DNA from: Stomoxys calcitrans
Taxonomy: Eukaryota; Arthropoda; Insecta; Diptera; Muscidae
Length of the DNA stretch: 64,000 nucleotides
Assembly (NCBI RefSeq): GCF_963082655.1
Contig: NC_081553.1
Location: 41,893,812 to 41,957,811 of the forward strand
Reading direction: 5' to 3'
In this document: positions 56,100-64,000 of the stretch, piece by piece
Layout of the letters: the number at the start of each line of letters is the position of its first letter
Numbering within the stretch: the first letter of the stretch is position 1
The notes under the pieces: generated by a model
The model's input: only the letters and a program-made list of their open reading frames with translations
The model's database searches: none
Told to the model about the DNA's origin: nothing
Position numbers and translations under genes: made by a program

Positions 56100-56800
56100 G
56101 CATAGATATTAAAATATAAAGTAAAAAAACTGAAGGGGAACGTCCCACCGAAACGGACATCTACACCAATCGACACAATATGGGCTTTAAATGAAAGGTA
56201 TTTGGTGGTAGAACACGAATTTGATATACATATTAAGGGTCATGTAGGTGGAGGCCTGGAGTCAAAAATTGGAAGGGGAACGCCCCACCCAAACGGGCAT
56301 CTAGGGCAATCGGTGTAATATGAGCCACAATGGAACACGAATTTGATATAAATATTAAGGGTCATGTAGGTGGAGGCCTGGAGTCAAAAATTGGAAGGGG
56401 AACGCCCCACCCAAACGGGCATCTAGAGCAATCGATGCAATATGGGCCACAATGGAACACGAATTTGATATAAATATTAAGGGTCAAGAAGGTGGAGGCT
56501 TGAAGTCAACAATCGGAAGGGGAACGCCCCACCCAAACGGGCATCTCGGCCAATCGGCGCAATATGGGCGGTAATGAATGGTTTTTGGTGTTGAAACACG
56601 AATTTGATATAAATATTAGGGGTCAAGTAAGTGGTGGCTTGTAGTCAACAATCGGAAATGAAAAGCCCCACCCAAAGGGGCATCTAGACCAATAGGTACA
56701 AAATGGGTCTTAAACGAAAAGTATTTCGTAGTACAGCACAAATTTGATATAAATATTAGGGAACAAGAACCTGGAGTCTGTCCACCCAAAAAAATTCCCA
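56100..56800 (+). repeat. Family E array with a homogeneous 122-bp period
   Basis: Units of AAGGGTCATGTAGGTGGAGG, GAAGGGGAACGCCCCACCCA, AACGGGCATCTAG and GGAACACGAATTTGATATAAAT begin at 56235, 56357 and 56479, exactly 122 bp apart, and the first two are almost identical. A further unit at about 56600 is more diverged. Confidence 0.87.
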
Positions 56801-57623
56801 TTTAACATAATAAAACTAAAATTTTTTGAATTTTTTAATTTTAGATATCTATTTTTTATACCCACTCCTGCCTTCAGTGGCTTTAAACGTCGATTTCCGA
56901 CCTATAAAACATATATCCTCGATCCTTGTAAAATTCTAAGATGGTTCGAAGATGGACCATATCGGACTGCAACTTTATAAATCCCTAAATATAGAACCAG
57001 CATTTTTTGGACGAATAGTAGGCGCATTTATTGCTCGATTCTGCTGAACTTGGCACAGCGAGTTCTGTTAGGTCCCTCGACATCCATACCGAGTATGGAT
57101 TGGATGGGACCATATTTGAATATTGAAAATGCATGAACATTCCATTCCATATATGCCGCCCACACATTTAAGCTGATTTTGCTAAAATCTAGCGCAGTGA
57201 TTTGTGTTTGACTCTTAGACGTGGTTATCAAGTATGTAAATATAGTCCGTCTAAACTATATTTTGTCATTGCTGCCATATATACCGATCTTCCGATTTCA
57301 GGTCTTGGGGCTTTTATGGCCCCAAGACCAATTATTACCCGATTGCGCTGAAATGCAGCACAGTGAGTTGTGCAGCGAGTTCTGTTAGGACACTCGACAT
57401 CCATACTGAGTATGGTTTGGGTAGGACCATATTTGAATATTGCAAAGGCTTCAACATTCCATTCCATATATACCGACCCCAGATTTAAGCTGATTTTGCG
57501 ATTCACGATTTGAAATGAAGCGCAGTGATTTGTGTTAGACATTTCGACATTGCTGCCAAATATGCCGATCTTCCGATTTCAGGGCTTTTATGGCCCCAAG
57601 ACAATTTATTACCCGTTGGCGTG

Positions 57624-57843
57624 AAATGCAGCATAGTGAGTTGTGTTAGACCCCTTGACATCCGTACCGAGTATTGTCAACAGCGGTGGCCGCAGTAGCC
57701 GAGTTGGATGTGTACTCGCTTAACCAGTGCGGAAAATGCAGCATAGTGAGTTGTGTTAGACCCCTAGACATCCGTACCGAGTATTGTCAACAGCGGTGGC
57801 CGCAGTAGCCGAGTTGGATGTGTACTCGCTTTACCAGTGCGGG
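57624..57843 (+). repeat. 110-bp tandem duplication spanning a SINE edge
   Basis: AAATGCAGCATAGTGAGTTG begins at 57624 and again at 57734. Each copy includes A2 sequence, GTATTGTCAACAG and the first 49 bp of a tRNA-like head (GGTGGCCGCAGTAGCCGAGT). Copies differ at only a few bases, so this duplication is recent and happened after the SINE inserted. Confidence 0.88.
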
Positions 57844-57967
57844 TTCTTCGTAGGCTTGATTTTCACCAGAGGTATGTTTTGTCGCTACCGTGGTATCACA
57901 ATAGACAAAAAATGTCTATGTGAATTTGTTAAGATAATAGACTCTCATTTAACCTAACCTAACCTAA
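57795..57967 (+). mobile_element. tRNA-derived SINE (family 2)
   Basis: The head GGTGGCCGCAGTAGCCGAGT-TGG has a strong pol III A box; the B box is degenerate (GCGGGTTCTTCGTAGG). A unique body leads to a tail of TTAACCTAACCTAACCTAA. Direct flanks GTATTGTCAA (57781-57790) and GTATGATCAA (57968-57977) are a 10-bp imperfect target-site duplication, as expected for target-primed retroposition. It differs from SINE family 1 in head and body. Confidence 0.75.
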
Positions 57968-58734
57968 GTATGATCAAGATTGGACCATATTTGGATATAT
58001 CTGCCATATATACCCATCTTCCGATTTTCGGTCTTGGGCCCATAAAGGAACATTTAATACCCGATTTCGATGAGATCCAGCACAGTGAGTAGTGTCAGGC
58101 CCCACAGCAACCCTACCGAGTATGGGAGGCCCATACAAAGCGCTTTTATTACGCGACTTCTCCAAAATATACCGTAGTGAGTTCTGTTAGGATCCTCGAC
58201 ATCTGTACCGAGTATGATCAAAATCGGACTGTATTTGGATGTAGCTGACATATATACCGATTTCCCGATTTAAGGTCTTGTAACTATAAAAGGTGAATTT
58301 TTACCCGATTTCACTTAAATTCGGCACAATGAGTTGTATTATGATCCACGATCCATACGTACCCAGCATGGTCTAGATCGAACTATATTTGAATATAGTT
58401 GACATATACATCGATTTCCCGATTTAGCCTCTAAGGCCCATAAAAGCAGCGTTTATTACCCGATTTTGTGAAATTTAGCGAGGTGAGCTATGTAAGGCTT
58501 TTCGTCTTCCGGGATTAATATGTCCCAGATCGGTCTGTTTTGATTTGGCTGCCATATAGACCGATCTTTCAATTCAAGATTTTGGGACTATAAAACGCGG
58601 ATTTATTTCCAGAAAGAACGGGGGAAAACGTACGTGTGGTGCCGCAATTGGTACCAATTGGTACTTTTTTTTACGGATTGAGCTGGAGCTCTTAAAATTG
58701 CAATACTGTTATAGCTTGACAACTTGAGGTTTCC

Positions 58735-58962
58735 GATCGGATACCTGCGACGACACTTGAGGTCGAGTACGAGGCACTGCTGCCAGCGGCACAGTCTTGG
58801 ATTGACTGTATTCTAGTATTGCCATCTGGAAGATCTTGTTACTCGGATGGATCAAAACTGGAGGACAGAGCGGGCCTGGAGAATATATTGAGAACCCAGG
58901 TTACTCAGTATCGCGAGGACGTCGATTATGAACATCTTTACGGACAGTAAACGGACCATTAG
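58735..58962 (+). pseudogene. RNase H relic of a non-LTR retrotransposon, plus strand
   Basis: Nucleotide blocks match the minus-strand RNase H at 46640-46960: TTGAGGTCGAGT, CTGCTGCCAGCGGCACAGTC, GTATTGCCATCTGGAAGATC, GTTACTCGGATGGATCAAAACTGG and AACATCTTTACGGACAGTAAA. There is an internal deletion after GAGCGGGCCTGGAG. A family E element begins right after GGACAGTAAA. Confidence 0.78.
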
Positions 58963-60517
58963 TCCATCCATTATATAAAAATTAAAGGGTTGCCCTTTGT
59001 TTGTTTGTCTGTTCCGAATAGACTCAAAAACGTCTAAACCGATTTTCATGAAATTTTCACAGATGGTAAGGTTTGGCCCCGCTGAAAATAGCGTACTACA
59101 TTTTCTGATATTCGAAGGGGGCCGGGCCTTCCCCCCAACAACAATTTTCAAAAACGCCAGATCTCGAAGATGAGTGCATCGATATAAGCGAACTTTTGTA
59201 TACCACCTATGGTACCCAAAAACAAGAAATTCGTACAAATAACCTGGGGGACGCCCCATCCCAAAACCCCCTCGAACGGACATGTTTAGCGATTTTGACA
59301 ATATGGGTATCAAATGAAAGGTATTTACGAGTAAAGTACGAACTTGACATAACAATACGGACAGACGTGTCGTGGGGCCCGCCCCATCCCCAAAAGCCGA
59401 CCAAAAATTACAAGTTTACCGATTGAGGCAATATGGGTATCAAATGAAAGGTTATTAGAAGTAGACTAAGAAAGTTATATAAAAATTCGGCGTCAAATCC
59501 CAGGTGGCCGCCCCACCCTAAAAATCACCACAATCGAACATGTAGGCCGATCGGGACAATATTGGACACTTAAGGTGCTTTAAAGTAGAATACGAAACTC
59601 ATAGAAAAGTTTGGGATCTATTCCCAGGCGGGGCGCCCCACCCTAAATTATACACCAAATGAACATGTTACCCAAACGGGCCAAGAATGAACTCAAACGA
59701 AAGGTATTTCAGAGTAAAAGACCAATATTACATTAAAATTTTCAAAAACTCCAAAACTCGGAGATGAGTGCACCGATTTAAGCGAAATTTTGTATGCCAT
59801 TTTATGGTTCTCAAAGCTCGAAATTGTTGCAAATAACCTGGGGGGACGCCCCATCCCAAAACCCCCTTGAACGGACATGTTTACCGATTGGGACAATATG
59901 GGTATCAAATGAAAGGTATTTACGAGTGAACTACGAACTTGGTATAACAATTCGACCCCACGTGTCGGTGGGGTCCGCCCCACCCCCAAAAGCCGACCAA
60001 AAATTACAAGTTTACCGATTGGGGCAATATGGATATCAAATGAAAGGTAATTGGAAGTAGAGTGCGAAACTTATATAAAAAATTGGGGTCAAGTCTTAAG
60101 AGACCCGCCCCACCCCAAATATCGCCCCCAAACGGACATATTAGACGATCGGGATAATATGGGAATCAAACGACAGGTACTTGAGAGTAGAATACGAAAC
60201 TTAAACAAAAGTTTGGGATCTATTTCCAGGCGGGTCGCCCCAACCCAAAATTATGCACCAAATGGACATGTAAACCGAACGTGGCAATAAGGTATTCAAA
60301 CGAAAGGTATTTGAGAGTAGACGACGAAAATTATATAAAAAATTTCGATTAAATCCCGGGATGTCGCCCCCTCCTTAAATGGTCATGTCTATCAAACGAG
60401 ACAATATGGGATTCTAATGAAAGTCTCAGATAGTTAAAAACGAATATAAATAATTTTAAAATTTAGACCATGTCAAAAAGGGATCGCAAATACTTATGAG
60501 CACACTGGACCAGCTAG
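58963..60517 (+). mobile_element. Family E element (Helitron-like), both ends visible
   Basis: The 5' side is TCCATCCATTATATAAAAATT, then GTTTGTTTGTCTGTTCCGAATAGA and AAACCGATTTTCATGAAATTTTCAC. About ten units follow with GGGGGACGCCCCATCCCAAA, ACGGACATGTTTACCGATTG and GGTATCAAATGAAAGGTATTT. It ends GGACCAGCTAG-T (CTAG 60514-60517). The 5' TC, 3' CTAG-T and lack of target duplication fit a Helitron-like element; the class call is an inference. No Rep/helicase gene is present, so it would be non-autonomous. Confidence 0.62.
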
Positions 60518-60519
60518 TA

Positions 60520-62190
60520 AATGAAAAAAGTTCTGCCCTACCGAACTAAATGATGTTTAATTGTTTTTTTTTCCTATGTTTAAAATCCAATATTGTTAGA
60601 CTAATCACCGTAAAAACGTATACAAAATTACAACAAGTGCAATAACAAATCTCCAAACTAACCGTTAAAGGACCTCACATAGCCAAGAAATTATTTATAA
60701 TCCTTATTGCCATAACCTCACAACATGCAACAAAAATCCAACAGTACATAAAGCCCAAGAATCTAAAATAATAGATACACACCTCAACAATATGTTATTC
60801 CCTACTTTAAACGTCTTTGTATGCCAGATAATATATCGAGGATTTTGCATAACAAACAGTAAAAGGAAAACAAGACATCCCAAAAGGGAGTAGAAGGAGG
60901 AAGTAAGAAATAAATGAAAACAGCTGCCATGATTCCTTAAAACAAGCAAAGACAAAATGCTCGTAGCAAATTCACCATACAGTCAGCCAGCCAGCCAGCC
61001 AGCCACTTGAGAAAAAGGCAAATAAAGATACAGATTTCATAGACCTAAGAAGGAAGATGAGGTGGTTTCTTGTGTTGTGTATGTGTGCGAATGTTTTTGA
61101 GCTACTGCTGTATAGTTGTAATCTTTGCAATATGATTCCTCGCTCCGGTGTTTAAGGAACTGTTTTCCATTGCAACCATCATCAAGCAGTTGTGTCAGCA
61201 GAACAGCAAAAATTAAAACTCCTGAAGGGATACACAAAAGAGAGAGGGCCAACATACACTGATACACACATATACATAAAAAAAAACAAAAGAACAATGA
61301 ACTGTTGCTAGAGCAAGAAAAGGAAAGAGGTTAAAACATATAGCAGTCCTTGCGTCTGTGTTTGCCATGGGGAACGAATGTGTCACAGTGGAAAAAATAC
61401 GCCAACAAGGAAAGAGGATAGGAGAGTGCCTAAGCATAAACTGTAAAAACAGGGCTAACCTAAGAATATGAGGTCAAACAGGGCAGAAGGTGTAGGTATC
61501 CTTTATAATGTTCCAACTTCTATAGTTGGGTGTTAATAAAAGTTGGGTAATCGCATACACATCCTCTGAATAATCCAACTCGATCAACCAGGTGTTACAA
61601 TAATCACGTTGGGAACATTACAACGATTTTTATATGCTGGCTTATACAAAACTACTCAGCCCATTTTATTCCCATTTTTAACCACTGTGCCATCTTACGT
61701 CAAAACCCAGAAATGTGCAGAAAGAAGCTCATCACAAACAAAAGGCAGCAATTATAAAATGATTTTGTTCTTGCGTCTTACGAAACAGGTAAGTAAGGAA
61801 GCCGCAGCAGCAGCAGTTGTTAGGTGGTAGTCATGGCAGACGAAACGGAATTTAATATGAATGACTGTCGGTTTGACTAGAGCAGTCGGTTGTAGTCAAA
61901 GTGCAGTAGATATTTTCACATCCTAGAATTTGATTTTCTACAGCATTCCATAGATAATAATCAAACGAAGCGTAATATTAGCCTTTTTTCTGAATCTTCA
62001 GGGACTTACAAGGAATGCAGGTTGTTTTCTTTTGTTGAAAGTTTAGAAAATGTTGTGTGGGACTATATGTATTCATATACGTAAATAGACAGATGTTGAA
62101 AGAAATCATAGCTTCTTGGGAAGAATATGTGCTCTTAACTTAAAACTTAATTCCAATTTTTAAGGGAGTTTAAGGTGTGCCATTTAAACA
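60520..62190. other. Unassigned stretch with a CAGC microsatellite
   Basis: Largely non-repetitive, with (CAGC)5 at 60984-61004. Open frames near 61037-61437 and 61609-61830 lack recognisable domains. No gene is supported. Confidence 0.5.
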
Positions 62191-62199
62191 AAATATCTT

Positions 62200-63056
62200 A
62201 CAGCAAGTAAAATTTTGACATTTTGACAACATTTTTTTTAAAAAAGGAAATTTAGACAAAATTTCTCTTGAAAAATGAAAATTTCTTTGAAAAAAAGGAA
62301 ATTTTAACAAAATTTCCCAGAGAAATGCCATATTATTTTTATTTCCCATAGAAATGAAATTTTGATACATTTTTCCAAGAAATAAAATTTTGGCAAAATT
62401 TTTATTTTAGGAAAGAAATTTCAACAAAGATTGCCACTAAATTGCTAATAGAAATTTTATTTTGACAAAATATCCCATCAAAATGAAATTTTTATAAAAT
62501 TATCAAATTTTGACAAAATTTCTCAAAAGAATGAAATTTGGACATATTTCCCATTCAAACTAAAAAAAATTGCCATAGAAGGAAATTCCGACAAAATTTC
62601 TCATAGAAGGAAAATCCGACAAAATTTCGCAAAGAAAGTAAATTTTGACAAAATTTTCCATAAAAAAAATTCCCAAAATTGCCATACTAAAAAGAAATTT
62701 CTCAGGGAAAGAAATTGCCACAAAATTTCCCATGGAAAAGAAATTTTGACAAAATTTTCCATGAAAAAAAAGATGACAAAATTTGCCATGGAATATAAAT
62801 TTTTACAAAACGTGCCATGGAATAGCAATTTGGGCCAAATTTTCCCATAAAAATGGGAACTTTGTCGAAATTCCCCATAAAATTGGGAACTTTATCAAAA
62901 ATTTCCCAAAAAATTTTAACCTTATCAATGTTATCCAAAATGGATAACATGGTATTTTATCAAAATGTTAAAGAGAAATGGAATTTTGTTAAAAGGCAAT
63001 TTTTAAAAAATTTCCAATATAATAAAAATTTTGGACAAAAATTCCCTATGAAAAGA
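62200..63056 (-). repeat. AT-rich ~29-bp minisatellite, block 1
   Basis: Irregular tandem units of GAAATTTTGACAAAATTTCCCATA, spaced roughly 27-33 bp. Open frames on the minus strand (KFPF, ISMG and similar repeats) are by-products. No unit-level homogeneity is seen, so the array is old. Confidence 0.88.
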
Positions 63057-63200
63057 TAATCCCGCCCGAATTCGAACCTGGGCACACGGGGTAACACCAA
63101 GAGCCGTTGCCGTTGTCTAGCATTCGAAGCCATCAATACAACTTCCAGCAGATGCATAGAATCATATGTACCACGGAAATAGTGTAATTGTCGCAGAAAG
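63057..63200 (-). mobile_element. Possible tRNA-like SINE head in the minisatellite
   Basis: The complement of 63060-63115 reads GGCTCTTGGTGTTACCCCGT, then CCAGGTTCGAATTCGGGCGG, with a B-box-like GGTTCGAATTC. It separates the two minisatellite blocks, as an insertion would. The A box is poor and the 3' end is not defined. Confidence 0.4.
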
Positions 63201-63344
63201 AAAATCCGTCATTACACAAAACACATGCATTGAGAAAAAATACGGATAATATACAGGGTTATAGAGCGTGGTTAATGTGGTAATTGTTTCCTTTTTCCAT
63301 TTGCAAAGAAAATTTTCGATCTCGTCTCGAAAGCGAAACAAACA

Positions 63345-63945
63345 AAAATTTTTCATGTAAATGAAAATTTGACTGAATTTCCCATAGAAATTAAATTTTA
63401 CAGAATTTTCACTACAATGAAATTTCTCTTGGAAAATTCACCATGGAAAGGAAATTTAGACAAAATTTCCAATGGAAAGAAATTTTGACAAAATTTGACA
63501 TGGAATAGAAAATTGAACCAAAATTTCTCATAAAAATGGGAACTTTGTCAAAATTTCCCAAAGAAATGGAAATATGAACAATAAGTTCCATAAAAATGAA
63601 ATTTTGTTAAAATTTCCCAATAAAAGGAAATTTTGAAAAAAAAATTAAATTTTCACCTAATTTTCCATAAAAATTAAGTTTTGACAAATTTTCTTCTTCT
63701 TATAAAAAAATTTGAAATTTGAAAAATTTGAAAAAAATTATTTTCACAAAATTTCCGATAAAATTAAAATTTTGACAAAATTTCCCAAAGAAAGGAAATA
63801 TTTGATAAAGTTTCCCATGGAATATAATTTAATATTATTTCCCATGGAATGAACATTTTTTATAAAATTTTTCTTAGAAACAAAATTTTGACAAAATCTT
63901 GAAAAACTTCCCATAGAAATGTAATTTTGACATAATTTCTTGCTA
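63345..63945 (-). repeat. AT-rich ~29-bp minisatellite, block 2
   Basis: Continues the repeat of 62200-63056 with the same core (GAAATTTTGACAAAATTTCCCATA) after the interruption at 63057-63344. Confidence 0.87.
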
Positions 63946-64000
63946 AGGTTGTTAAATCGCACGATCTAGGTAGCCAATTGACCGGTCCCGAACGTGAAAT

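Larger units (their letters stand above)
56860..58620 (-). repeat. Family A2-type array, minus orientation
   Basis: Begins with TTTTTTATACCCACTCCTGCC then CGTCGATTTCCGACCTATAAAA and continues with about ten degenerate units: GCCATATATACCGATCTTCC, GATTTCAGGTCTTGGGGC, ATTACCCGATT and AGCACAGTGAGTTGTGTTAG, then CCGTACCGAGTATGATCAAGAT. A SINE interrupts it at 57795-57967. Confidence 0.8.

Noticed and set aside
62170..63962. Minus-strand frames rich in Phe, Lys, Met and Ser
   Set aside because: They are translations of the AT-rich ~29-bp minisatellite.

Overview
This window looks like repeat-rich nuclear DNA of a higher fly, most likely a calyptrate muscid such as a stable fly or house fly. The organism call is an inference from the repeat families and is not proven here. 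The DNA is AT-rich, has short spliceosomal introns, and is built almost entirely of nested, decayed transposable elements. No bacterial-style gene, rRNA gene, CRISPR array or operon is visible.

Region by region. 0-3.2 kb: a PIF/Harbinger DNA transposon with two convergent genes, a four-exon DDE transposase with its catalytic residues in place and a two-exon Myb/SANT-like partner, and a fragment of an unrelated repeat between them. 4-11.5 kb: a GC-containing tandem-repeat family (family E, Helitron-like CTAG-T ends), a decayed non-LTR retrotransposon and a threefold 360-bp repeat. 12.7-34.8 kb: many arrays with a 153-bp unit (families A, A2 and C), mariner-type MITEs, tRNA-derived SINEs, a Tc1-like foldback element, short reverse-transcriptase and RNase H relics, and at 24.7 kb one short exon-like reading frame that may belong to a host membrane protein. 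34.9-46 kb: a Jockey-like relic, then more A/A2 arrays carrying two further Tc1-like foldback copies. 44.7 and 52-53.7 kb: two unrelated 17-bp minisatellites. 45.1-49.7 kb: a long minus-strand non-LTR retrotransposon relic with a family A element inserted in its 3' UTR, abutting a plus-strand relic. 53.8-60.5 kb: more non-LTR relics, A2 and E arrays, and a second tRNA-derived SINE with an imperfect target-site duplication. 62.2-64 kb: an AT-rich minisatellite of roughly 29 bp.

The only genes that plausibly work together are the two Harbinger genes: the Myb-like protein is the known DNA-binding and nuclear-import partner of the transposase in this superfamily. Everything else reads as a layered record of insertions: MITE into E, Tc1-like element into A, A into a non-LTR element, E into an RNase H relic, SINE into A2. 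The most unusual structural signal is that three diverged repeat families keep the same 153-bp (51-codon) period, and complete copies are bounded by inverted TATACCC-CCACCAT motifs.
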